Positions 1 through 5,786 are shown, counted from the stretch's first letter. The stretch is 5,933 nt of DNA from Verrucomicrobia bacterium UBA6354 (GCA_002440145.1 DJRS01000005.1:1-5933), one strand, 5' to 3'. Translations and numbers: made by a program. The notes: generated from the letters alone by a model not told the origin.

Positions 1-40
1 TTCTCGTGCCGATGAGAAAAAATTCCCCTGGGCACGAGAA
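1..40. repeat. Perfect 10-bp inverted repeat at the left edge
   Basis: TTCTCGTGCC (1-10) is the exact reverse complement of GGCACGAGAA (31-40), with a 20-nt A-rich spacer. Because the left arm starts at base 1, the repeat may extend beyond the window. No T-run follows on either strand, so it does not look like an intrinsic terminator. It could be an operator, the end of a mobile element, or the foot of a hairpin. The pairing is seen directly; the function is unknown. Confidence 0.5.
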
Positions 41-246
41 CGGAGCGGTTGCAGGCGTGAAAACGTCCGTTAGTTTGCGTTTTCAATCGAAACATGTTGT
101 AAAACAGGCAGATATCTCCTGAAAACCGGGACTCCTCGGTCTATCCACCCCGTTTCGCCCGCCGGGAACGCTCCAGACGGGGGCCCCAACGCGCCGGAAC
201 GGGGTTGCCGTTTCCTTGAAATGACGACCGGCTCTCCTTGGTGAAA
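41..246. other. Non-coding stretch with inverted repeats, no gene seen
   Basis: No reading frame here has both a plausible start site and protein-like composition. Two structures stand out. GAAAACG (59-65) pairs with CGTTTTC (78-84). A longer stem joins 147-157 to 195-205, giving 11 pairs in a row including one G-T, and encloses a G/C-rich interior with the palindrome GGGGCCCC (180-187). Bases 60-120 are clearly more AT-rich than the rest. The stretch may be decayed intergenic DNA, part of a repeat, or a structured RNA. I cannot choose between these. Confidence 0.4.
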
Positions 247-555
247 CAAACTCCGAGGAGCAACAAAAGGCTACGCGCGGGCCCTTGCGGTCGGCTTCAC
301 CGTCGCTTCGCGACCTTCCCTTCGAAGCAAAGCTTCTTCGGCGCATCTCCGCTTCGCCTCGGGCTGCGCAGGTTCCGCTTGCGGACAAAGGGGTCCACCG
401 GGTTTTGTGATTGTCCTCCTTCATGTGGCAGGGGACTGTCGCCCCTGCCCTTGGAGAGGAAAGATGGTATTTGCTTCGCCCGCAGGGTGGCGGGCTGAGC
501 GTGCGAAGCCCGAGGCGAAGCGTCAGCGTAGCCTTTTGCCGCCCGTCGGAGTTTG
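247..555. repeat. 309-bp element with 30-bp terminal inverted repeats (MITE-like)
   Basis: The left end (247-276) and right end (526-555) are inverted copies matching at 26 of 30 positions: 10 matching outer bases (CAAACTCCGA), a 7-base block with 4 differences, then 13 matching bases (CAAAAGGCTACGC). A second inverted pair lies inside: 16 bases at 350-365 against 507-522. Local hairpins add to this: GGCAGGGG/CCCCTGCC (427-434/442-449), GCCCGC/GCGGGC (478-483/490-495), GTCGC/GCGAC around 303-315 and GAAGC/GCTTC (324-336). No transposase frame is present, and no target-site duplication is evident at the borders. Nested inverted repeats without coding capacity suggest a non-autonomous mobile element or an interspersed palindromic repeat. 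A structured RNA is the alternative. Confidence 0.55.
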
Positions 556-564
556 CTATATCAT
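536..564 (+). promoter_or_regulatory. Weak candidate promoter reading out of the repeat element
   Basis: TTGCCG (536-541) lies 17 bp before TATCAT (559-564), which matches TATAAT at 5 of 6 positions. The -35 box matches TTGACA at only 4 of 6. The -35 box sits inside the right inverted repeat of the 247-555 element and the -10 box just outside it, so transcription would run outward toward the pseudopilin operon. This is a pattern match only. Confidence 0.25.
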
Positions 565-660
565 AAGGAGAAGGGAGGGGTGCGATGTCTCTCCGTCCCA
601 TCGGAACGACCTGTCCCGGGCGTCTCACGACAGGGTAGACTTTTCGCAAGCAGAGCGGTG

Positions 661-689
661 TTGAGTTGCCTCCGCAAGTATGGTATAAT
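661..689 (+). promoter_or_regulatory. Sigma70-type promoter of the gspG-rluD operon
   Basis: TTGAGT (661-666) is followed after exactly 17 bp by a consensus TATAAT (684-689). The TG at 681-682, one base before the -10 box, makes it an extended -10 promoter. Transcription should begin near 696. It is the best promoter match upstream of gspG, and no other gene start lies between it and gspG at 883, so it probably drives the whole pseudopilin operon. Confidence 0.75.
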
Positions 690-695
690 TGTATC

Positions 696-882
696 GGTAA
701 TGAGGCTGGAAAGTTTGATTTTCGCCCTGCGTATGCAGGCATCCCCGGATGCCGTGCGGTCGTGCATGCCTTCAGAAGGGTGCATGGCCGTGCGGAGGAC
801 AGGGACGATCCGGCAGGCGTCCGGCATTCCCGTGGCGGGCGAACGGTCTCTATGCAAGGATATTGGAAGAAAGGACTAGAAG
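696..882 (+). other. Structured 5' leader of the pseudopilin operon
   Basis: About 185 nt separate the predicted transcription start from the gspG ATG. The leader contains CCTGC-GTAT-GCAGG (726-739). It also contains GGCATC-CCCG-GATGCC (738-753), which shares bases 738-739 with the first hairpin so both cannot form fully at once. A longer stem-loop with an internal bulge lies at 761-786 around CCTTCAGAAGG. A 9-bp direct repeat, GCCGTGCGG, flanks the last one (751-759 and 787-795), and CCGGCA occurs at 810-815 and 821-826. I compared it by memory with c-di-GMP-I and preQ1 riboswitches and saw no match. It could be an RNA regulator, a protein-binding leader, or chance pairing in GC-rich DNA. 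Confidence 0.4.
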
Positions 883-1302
883 ATGAAAGCAAAGAACGTA
901 TGGGAAGCCGCCAAACGGGGCTTTACGCTTGTCGAACTGCTGGTGGTCGTCGCCATTCTCGGCGTATTGGCGACGATAGCCATCCAGAACATCAATGAAC
1001 ACCTGGACAACGCCAACAAGACCGCGGCCAAGTCGTCCGTCGATTCCATCGACGGGGCAGTGTTGAGCTACAAGATCAAACACGGCAAGCTGCCGGGCGA
1101 TTTGCGCGACCTCATCAAGGACGAGGGCGAAGACGGTCCGATTCTGAAGGGTGGCGAAGGCGCGCTGTTCGATCCGTGGAACAACGAGTACAAGCTCGAG
1201 AAGAACGGGCGCAAGTACGCGGTCGTCTGCGCCGGGATGGACGGCGAATTCGGCACGGACGACGACATCCGCAGCGACAAGACGGACAAGAAGTCGAAAT
1301 AG
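883..1302 (+). CDS. gspG: GspG, major pseudopilin of the type II secretion system
   Basis: This 139-residue protein is the main subunit of the periplasmic pseudopilus, the piston-like filament that pushes folded exoproteins through the secretin. It opens with a 13-residue basic leader ending in KRG, followed by FTLVELL. Prepilin peptidase should cut between Gly13 and Phe14, leaving Glu18 at the conserved +5 position. A hydrophobic helix follows (about 14-35). The C-terminal part has the family's DPWNNEY block (97-103) and an Asp/Gly-rich loop with GMDGEFGTDDDI (118-129), which fits the calcium-binding site known in GspG. Length is typical. The start at 883 is supported by AAAGGA (870-875) seven bases upstream. 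It is first in the operon, as the most abundant subunit often is. A type IV pilin is less likely given the DPW block and the gspHIJK neighbours. Confidence 0.93.
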   Translation: MKAKNVWEAAKRGFTLVELLVVVAILGVLATIAIQNINEHLDNANKTAAKSSVDSIDGAVLSYKIKHGKLPGDLRDLIKDEGEDGPILKGGEGALFDPWNNEYKLEKNGRKYAVVCAGMDGEFGTDDDIRSDKTDKKSK

Positions 1303-1331
1303 GCACGCGTCCCGGACGGGATGACGCGAAC

Positions 1332-2147
1332 ATGCGCCGCGGTTTCACGTTGATAGAACTGCTTGTCGTCATCGCCATACTGGCGGCGATGACGGGGGTG
1401 TCGGTCATCTCGTTCTCGGCCGGCCGCGGCGCTTTCCGCCTGAAAGGCGCGGCGCGCGACGTGTTCGCCGCGATCCGGCAGGCGCGGTCCATCGCGCTTG
1501 TCACGCAAAAGCCGTGCATCATCACCTACGGGGAAGTTTCCCGGGGCGATACGGTATGCGCGCAGGTCACGCTTGCTGGCACGAAACTCATGAACGACAC
1601 CGGTCCCCGGACGGCGTGGACGCTTTCGGGCGAGCCCGTTGTCGTCGGCGGCGACGAGGAGTTCCCCCCTGCAGAGACGAGCGACGCGGATGCGCCGGCT
1701 CCCTCGGGCGGGCATACGGTCGCCGAGGCGCTGTTTCCGTCCATCTCGGAAGAGGTGCTGGAGGGAGTCCGGATAAAAGTCGTTTCGGGGGAGGAAAATC
1801 TGCCGCTCAGCGAAGGGGAGACCGAAATGCGGCGGGCGCGCACCTCCATCTACTCCAATGTCGACTACCTGCTGGAGAAGTACAAGAAAGCGCGCGCGGC
1901 GGAGAAGTCCGCTGACGAGGCGGCAAACGAAGAGTCCGGCGAGGCGGATGCGGCGCAAAAGAAGACGTCTGCCCCGACGGCCGGGCAGGAGGCGGCCAGC
2001 TTTGTGTGGCAGGTCAACGGACGGTGCGAGCCGCACCGGGTGTACGTGTATGCGGCGGGGTCCGAACCGCAGGACGGCCTGGTGATCGTCGTGGACCGCT
2101 TCGGCGCGGCCAAGGTCCTTTCCGGCGACGAGGAAGGGCGGGAGTAG
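1332..2147 (+). CDS. gspH: GspH-type minor pseudopilin with a long charged insert
   Basis: This 271-residue protein is a minor pseudopilin thought to link the GspI-J-K tip to the GspG shaft. It has a four-residue leader MRRG, cleavage before Phe5, and FTLIELLVVIAIL with Glu9 at +5. The early domain (about 35-100) has the GspH pattern of an amphipathic helix (ARDVFAAIRQARSIAL) followed by strands. The end (about 223-263) has the expected strand pair around VYVYAAG and DGLVIVVDRFG. Between them lies an atypical region of about 115 residues rich in Glu, Ala, Ser and Lys, most extreme at 183-222, so the protein is far longer than the usual 150-190. The start at 1332 is chosen because it puts the leader right at the cleavage motif; an upstream frame to 1176 only overlaps gspG. 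The Shine-Dalgarno is weak (GGG, 1318-1320). Assignment to H rather than another minor pseudopilin rests largely on position and fold pattern. Confidence 0.8.
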   Translation: MRRGFTLIELLVVIAILAAMTGVSVISFSAGRGAFRLKGAARDVFAAIRQARSIALVTQKPCIITYGEVSRGDTVCAQVTLAGTKLMNDTGPRTAWTLSGEPVVVGGDEEFPPAETSDADAPAPSGGHTVAEALFPSISEEVLEGVRIKVVSGEENLPLSEGETEMRRARTSIYSNVDYLLEKYKKARAAEKSADEAANEESGEADAAQKKTSAPTAGQEAASFVWQVNGRCEPHRVYVYAAGSEPQDGLVIVVDRFGAAKVLSGDEEGRE

Positions 2148-2150
2148 GGC

Positions 2151-2600
2151 ATGCGACGCGGTTTTACGCTTTTGGAGGTCTTGATCGCCACAATCATCCT
2201 CGGTCTGGGGATTGCCGGGCTGCTTGTTTCCATGTCGCAGGCGCAGGAACTGATGCTTTCGGCGACGCGGTTCCAGGCGGTGCAGGAAGTGATGGACATG
2301 GGGGATATGGCGTATCCGCTCGTCGACGTGCAGGATCCCCTGCTGGACCTGGACGTCCCCGAGACGCGCGCCGCGGCGCTTTGGGACAAGATCTCGAAAA
2401 TCCGCCTGACGCGCGAGCAGGAAGAGAAGTACCAGGGGTACACGTGGGAGCGCGAATGCCTGAACAAGAACGACACGGACGAAATCGCGCGGCTTGGGGG
2501 GCTTTACGTCGTGCGCATCACGGTGCGCTGGGGCGACCGGTACCGGGGGCGCGGCGAGCAGGAAAGCTACGTGACGTTGTGGCGAAAGGAGGGATCGTGA
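2151..2600 (+). CDS. gspI: GspI, minor pseudopilin of the T2SS tip
   Basis: This 149-residue minor pseudopilin is expected to form the GspI-J-K tip that starts pseudopilus assembly in the inner membrane and periplasm. It begins MRRG, then FTLLEVLIATIILGLGIAGLL, with cleavage before Phe5 and Glu9 at +5; EVLIA is typical of GspI. The C-terminal part (about 97-146) carries YTWERECL and then LYVVRITVRWGD ending in SYVTLWRK, matching the family pattern of an aromatic strand, a V-x-V-x-W strand and a final threonine-containing strand. At 149 residues it is somewhat longer than the common 120-130. GGGAG lies a few bases before the ATG inside the end of gspH, only 3 nt separate the two genes, and its stop overlaps the gspJ start. 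Confidence 0.87.
   Translation: MRRGFTLLEVLIATIILGLGIAGLLVSMSQAQELMLSATRFQAVQEVMDMGDMAYPLVDVQDPLLDLDVPETRAAALWDKISKIRLTREQEEKYQGYTWERECLNKNDTDEIARLGGLYVVRITVRWGDRYRGRGEQESYVTLWRKEGS
2585..2593 (+). promoter_or_regulatory. Strong ribosome-binding site fixing the GTG start of gspJ
   Basis: AAAGGAGGG lies within the last codons of gspI, with its GGAGG core four bases before GTG at 2597. The next in-frame start upstream (GTG at 2579) precedes this site and would place the prepilin motif deeper, so the site selects 2597. The GTGA overlap with the gspI stop suggests coupled translation. Confidence 0.75.
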
Positions 2601-3433
2601 TCCTGCGGCGCGCGTTCACGATGGTCGAAATGCTCCTGGCGACGCTCCTGCTGGGCGTCTTGACGACATTCGCCGTGTTGACATTCAATACGGTCACGAA
2701 CGCCTGGCAGGTTTCGGGCGAATACATGGACAAGAACCAGCGGGCCGACTATGCGCTCCGGCAGGTCGTCTCGGGTTTGCGAAGCATGTACTATCCGCAC
2801 GACGGCAAGCAAGACGCGCGCTACGGGTTTGTGCTGCAGGACAACGGGGAGGGGGAAGACGCGAAAGACTCGGACGTGATCGAATGGTCCAAGACGGGCC
2901 CGGCGCTCGTCGGGACGGAAAGCGCCGTGGCGGACACGGTGCATCGCGTGCAGGTCATGGTGCTGGAGGAGGGGAATTCGGACTATCGCGAGCCGATCGC
3001 CGTCACGGGACTGTACGCGCGGCAATGTCCGGACGCCGCGTTGCGTCCGGACGATCAGGAGGCGGACTACTCGTTCGCGAATGCGGATCTGTACCAGCCG
3101 GTTCTTGTCGCGGACGGGGTCGTCGGGTTCAACTGCCGCGTGCTGGCGAGCAACGGGAAGACGCAGTCCAAGAACGACGAATCGCTTTTCGAGGACGAGT
3201 GGGCGCAATCCAACAGCGTGCCCTACAAGGTGGAATTGACTTTCCGCGTCGAGGATCCGGACGGCAGACGGTACCGCACGCATACGGCGCCGCTCATGCG
3301 GATCGTGCGGCTGCCGGTCTACGAGCAGAGCCAGGACGGCGCCGCGATTCCGGGGATGGCAAGCGAAAAAGACGCCGCGGCGGCAGGTGCGCGGCGCGGC
3401 GGGGGCGGCGTTCTCCGGGGAGGACGTCCATGA
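2597..3433 (+). CDS. gspJ: GspJ, minor pseudopilin of the T2SS tip
   Basis: This 278-residue protein is expected to bind GspI and GspK in the pseudopilus tip. It starts at GTG with leader ILRRA, followed by FTMVEMLLATLLLG. Glu11 is at +5 if cleavage falls before Phe7, but the residue before the cut is Ala6 rather than the usual Gly. The periplasmic part shows GspJ traits: a helix with ALRQVVSGLRSM (53-64), DGVVGFNCRVLASNG (173-187) and a closing SVPYKVELTFRVED (207-220), equivalent to the family's proline-led final strand. The tail beyond about residue 245 is Ala/Gly/Arg-rich, and its DNA also carries the ribosome-binding site of gspK. The start overlaps the gspI stop by 4 nt. The length is above the usual 190-240, partly from this tail and an acidic loop near 83-93. 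Confidence 0.87.
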   Translation: MILRRAFTMVEMLLATLLLGVLTTFAVLTFNTVTNAWQVSGEYMDKNQRADYALRQVVSGLRSMYYPHDGKQDARYGFVLQDNGEGEDAKDSDVIEWSKTGPALVGTESAVADTVHRVQVMVLEEGNSDYREPIAVTGLYARQCPDAALRPDDQEADYSFANADLYQPVLVADGVVGFNCRVLASNGKTQSKNDESLFEDEWAQSNSVPYKVELTFRVEDPDGRRYRTHTAPLMRIVRLPVYEQSQDGAAIPGMASEKDAAAAGARRGGGGVLRGGRP

Positions 3434-4671
3434 AAGCGCGGCGCGGCAGTGCGCTCGTCATGGCGATTTGGATCATCGCGGTGCTCGCGGTGATCGTGGT
3501 GTCGTTCGTCTACGAGGCGCGCCAGCAGAGCGGCGTCAATCTGTACGTCCTGTCGCGCAACCGGGTGGACCGGTTCGTGGACGCCGGGCGCATCCTGGCG
3601 GAGGTCGTGCTGACGGGCTACGGGAGCGCGCCCGATTGGAGCGAGGACCAGGATACGCCGAAATTGCTGGAAGACGACCGCTGGGTGGTCGAGAAACAAG
3701 AACTGAAATCGGCGTCCCGCTGCACCATCGGGCCCATCGTCCTGGACGCGGACGACCCCGAAAGCGGTACCGTGAAAGTCGAGATTTCGACGGTGAATTC
3801 GGGGACGGAAGGCATTATCGACATCAACGAGCTCTGCAAATCGGGCGACGACACGAAATACATGGAGCGGTGGTGGATGATTTTCAAGGCGCACAACATT
3901 CCAGAGGAGCTGAACACGCCCCGGGACGGCGTCGTCAATCTGTGGAACATTCTGATCGCGTCCTGGGACGACTGGCGGGACGAGGACGACAACGTCACGA
4001 TAATCGACGGCGCGGAGTGCGGCGCCGAGAACAAGTGGTACGAGGAGCTGGAAGAAAAGTTCACCGGGACGGACGACGAAAAGAACGAGCTCAAGCGCCG
4101 CCCGCGGCAAGGACGCATACCGGACGTGAAGGAGCTGGAGTACGTGCGCGGCTTCCGGGACTATCCGCAAGTCCTCACGGGCGGTGTGATCAATCCCTGG
4201 GAACGCGAGGAAGACCAGATCGCGGTGCGCGGCATCCTGAATCTGTTCTGCACGGAGGGCGGCAAGAAAATAAACGTCAACACGTGCGACAATGTGGACG
4301 CGCTCGTCACGGTTCCGGGCGTCTACAGCAATCCGGAGGAAGACGAAGCGCTTGCGGACGCGCAGGAGCTCGCGCGCGCCATCGTCCAGGCCCGGGGCGT
4401 CCCCCCCGAGACGTACGACGTGGACGAAACGCGCACGAGCTGGCCGTTCAAGGATTTCGCCGACTTGCGCACACGCCTCGCGCTCGTCCCCATGGACGCC
4501 ACGCTGGATATCGGCGCGGAGGCTTCCGAATATTTCTCTTTCTCCGCCGGCAAGGACACGATCTACAAGATAACCATCACGGGCGAGTCGGGCGGAATGG
4601 CGCATACGGTCGAAGCGGAAGCGTATGCAAAAGATTCAAAAGTCCGCTATATCCGTTGGCGCGAGGATTGA
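3430..4671 (+). CDS. gspK: GspK, large minor pseudopilin capping the T2SS pseudopilus
   Basis: This 413-residue protein is the largest pseudopilin and caps the GspI-J tip. The leader MKARRG is followed by SALVMAIWIIAVLAVIVVSF, with cleavage expected before Ser7. The +5 residue is Met11, not Glu; the absence of this Glu is a hallmark of GspK and suits its place at the very tip. Family blocks follow in order: GIIDINEL (128-135), an Asp-rich SWDDWRDEDD (178-187) with GAE (198-200) that resembles the metal-binding segment, GRIPDVKELEYVRGF (228-242), INVNTCDNVDALVTVPGV (281-298) from the helical SAM-like insert, and SEYFSFSA (366-373) near the end. It is longer than many GspK proteins (about 320-350). 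GGGGAGGA (3417-3424) precedes the ATG by five bases, and the ATGA overlap with the gspJ stop implies coupled translation. Confidence 0.93.
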   Translation: MKARRGSALVMAIWIIAVLAVIVVSFVYEARQQSGVNLYVLSRNRVDRFVDAGRILAEVVLTGYGSAPDWSEDQDTPKLLEDDRWVVEKQELKSASRCTIGPIVLDADDPESGTVKVEISTVNSGTEGIIDINELCKSGDDTKYMERWWMIFKAHNIPEELNTPRDGVVNLWNILIASWDDWRDEDDNVTIIDGAECGAENKWYEELEEKFTGTDDEKNELKRRPRQGRIPDVKELEYVRGFRDYPQVLTGGVINPWEREEDQIAVRGILNLFCTEGGKKINVNTCDNVDALVTVPGVYSNPEEDEALADAQELARAIVQARGVPPETYDVDETRTSWPFKDFADLRTRLALVPMDATLDIGAEASEYFSFSAGKDTIYKITITGESGGMAHTVEAEAYAKDSKVRYIRWRED

Positions 4672-5570
4672 TGCGGATGGAACGGCTCGACAAATTCCTG
4701 TTGGCGCGCTATCCGGACTTCTCCCGTTCGCGCATAGAAGGTCTCGTGAAGGCGGGATTCGTCAAAGTGAACGGCGAACCCGCCGAAAAAGCGGGACGGA
4801 AAGTCTCCGAGACCGATGTGGTGGAGGTCGAGATTCCCCCGCCCGTGCCGGCAATCCCCGAGCCGGAGGACATTCCGCTCGCCGTCGTCTACGAGGACGC
4901 GGACATGCTGGTCGTGGACAAGGCGCCCGGGATGGTGGTGCATCCCGCGCCCGGACATTTCACCGGCACGCTTGTGAACGCGCTTCTCCATCACTGTCCG
5001 TCGCTTGCGGGCATAGGCGGGGTGGCGCGCCCGGGTATCGTGCACCGGCTGGACCAGGATACGAGCGGGCTTATCGTCGTCGCGAAGAGCGAAAAGGCGA
5101 TGGCGGGGCTTGTGCGCGCGTTTTCCGGGCATGCCGGAATCGAGAAAACCTACCTCGCCATCTGCCACGGGCGTCCGCGGCTGGATGCCGGGCGGATCGT
5201 GAACCTGATCGGACGACATCCCGTAGACCGCAAGCGCATGGCGATCGTCGAGAAAAACGGCAAGGAAGCCATTACGAATTGGCGGATATCGTCAACCTCG
5301 TCCGCGTGCGGAAGTCTCCTCTCGCGGATAGTTTGCCGTATCGAGACGGGGCGCACGCACCAAATACGCGTGCATATGGCTTCGCTGGGTTGCCCAGTCG
5401 CCGGCGATGCCGTTTACGGGAAGAGTGCATGGGACAAACGTCTCGCGCCCATCCCTGCGCGGCAGATGTTGCATGCCTGGAAGCTCTCCCTGCGGCACCC
5501 GGTTACCGGCGAACGTCTCTCGTTCGAGGCCCCTCCGCCGGCGGATATGCAACCCTATCTCGTGGATTGA
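4671..5570 (+). CDS. rluD: RluD-family 23S rRNA pseudouridine synthase
   Basis: This 299-residue cytoplasmic enzyme converts uridines to pseudouridine in RNA. E. coli RluD modifies three sites in helix 69 of 23S rRNA and supports 50S maturation. An N-terminal S4 RNA-binding domain (about 4-52) includes RLDKFL and GFVKVNG. The catalytic domain follows from about residue 70: YEDADMLVVDKAPGMVVHP (74-92), the active-site block HRLDQDTSG (125-133) with catalytic Asp128, KTYLA (159-163), and GRTHQIRVH (227-235). All expected motifs are intact. The start at 4671 overlaps the gspK stop as TGATG and has GAGG (4662-4665) five bases before it; Met at 4677 is an alternative. The gene is probably co-transcribed with the pseudopilins though functionally unrelated. 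The S4 domain argues against RluA, but RluC or another RluD-like paralogue cannot be excluded. Confidence 0.92.
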   Translation: MRMERLDKFLLARYPDFSRSRIEGLVKAGFVKVNGEPAEKAGRKVSETDVVEVEIPPPVPAIPEPEDIPLAVVYEDADMLVVDKAPGMVVHPAPGHFTGTLVNALLHHCPSLAGIGGVARPGIVHRLDQDTSGLIVVAKSEKAMAGLVRAFSGHAGIEKTYLAICHGRPRLDAGRIVNLIGRHPVDRKRMAIVEKNGKEAITNWRISSTSSACGSLLSRIVCRIETGRTHQIRVHMASLGCPVAGDAVYGKSAWDKRLAPIPARQMLHAWKLSLRHPVTGERLSFEAPPPADMQPYLVD

Positions 5571-5590
5571 AGCGCGAAGGGGGTTGCCCG

Positions 5591-5624
5591 AAAACAAAAA
5601 AAGAAGCTCTTCCAAGCTTCTTTT
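5591..5624 (-). terminator. Intrinsic terminator for tRNA-Cys, possibly shared with rluD
   Basis: AAAAGAAGCT (5599-5608) pairs perfectly with AGCTTCTTTT (5615-5624) across a 6-nt loop. On the minus strand the stem is followed by a near-continuous T-run (complement of 5591-5598), a classic terminator directly behind the tRNA. On the plus strand only the four Ts inside the stem follow the GC-containing core before GGAGG, so it is weaker for rluD. The last stem base, 5624, is also the first base of the tRNA's CCA complement. Confidence 0.8.
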
Positions 5625-5697
5625 GGAGGTGGGAAGCGGAGTTGAACCGCTGTAAGCGGATTTGCAGTCCGCTACCTAACCGCTCGGCCATCCCACC
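5624..5697 (-). tRNA. tRNA-Cys (anticodon GCA), CCA encoded
   Basis: Read on the minus strand, the acceptor stem GGTGGGA pairs with TCCCACC (7 bp). A 3-bp D stem is followed by the anticodon stem GCGGA/TCCGC around loop CTGCAAA, whose anticodon GCA reads the cysteine codons UGC and UGU. A short variable loop precedes the T stem AGCGG/CCGCT with loop TTCAACT. The discriminator base is U, the expected identity base for cysteinyl-tRNA synthetase. The 3' CCA is genome-encoded (5624-5626). All arms fold without mismatches other than one G-T pair in the D stem, so the gene looks functional. Confidence 0.97.
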
Positions 5698-5716
5698 GTG
5701 GTCGTCAATGGTTCAT

Positions 5717-5746
5717 AGTATATCAAAAATGACCGTGCTCCGTCAA
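5717..5746 (-). promoter_or_regulatory. Strong promoter of the tRNA-Cys gene
   Basis: On the minus strand TTGACG (5746-5741) is followed after 18 bp by TATACT (5722-5717): 5 of 6 matches in each box. Transcription should begin near 5710, about a dozen bases before the mature tRNA end, typical of a single-tRNA unit. The surrounding bases are AT-rich relative to the window. Confidence 0.8.
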
Positions 5747-5786
5747 TCGGATATTTTCAAGAAAATGAAATTTGTGAATTGTCAGA

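Noticed and set aside
238..498. Short rightward frame inside the 309-bp repeat
   Set aside because: It follows palindromic repeat DNA, has no ribosome-binding site, and its product looks like translated GCTTCGC repeats.
301..555. CRISPR array
   Set aside because: The repeats are short, mostly inverted and irregularly spaced. There are no regular direct repeats with unique spacers and no cas genes.
696..882. c-di-GMP or preQ1 riboswitch
   Set aside because: The conserved cores I know for these classes are not visible in the leader. Only generic hairpins are seen.
83..892. Leftward 269-residue open frame upstream of gspG
   Set aside because: It runs through the inverted-repeat element, the operon promoter and the gspG ribosome-binding site. 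It is rich in Arg, Pro and Ser, with no recognisable domain. Long open frames by chance are expected in GC-rich DNA.
1068..2036. Leftward 322-residue open frame opposite gspG/gspH
   Set aside because: It is an antisense shadow of clear pseudopilin genes, with Arg-rich composition and no family motif.
3319..4605. Leftward 428-residue open frame opposite gspK
   Set aside because: GspK on the other strand shows ordered family motifs along its length. The antisense product is Arg/Val/His-rich and unrecognisable, a third-position GC artefact.
883..4671. Type IV pilus operon instead of T2SS
   Set aside because: GspG's DPW block with an Asp-rich loop, and GspK lacking Glu at +5 but carrying the SAM-like insert, are T2SS traits. 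No pilus-specific gene is present.
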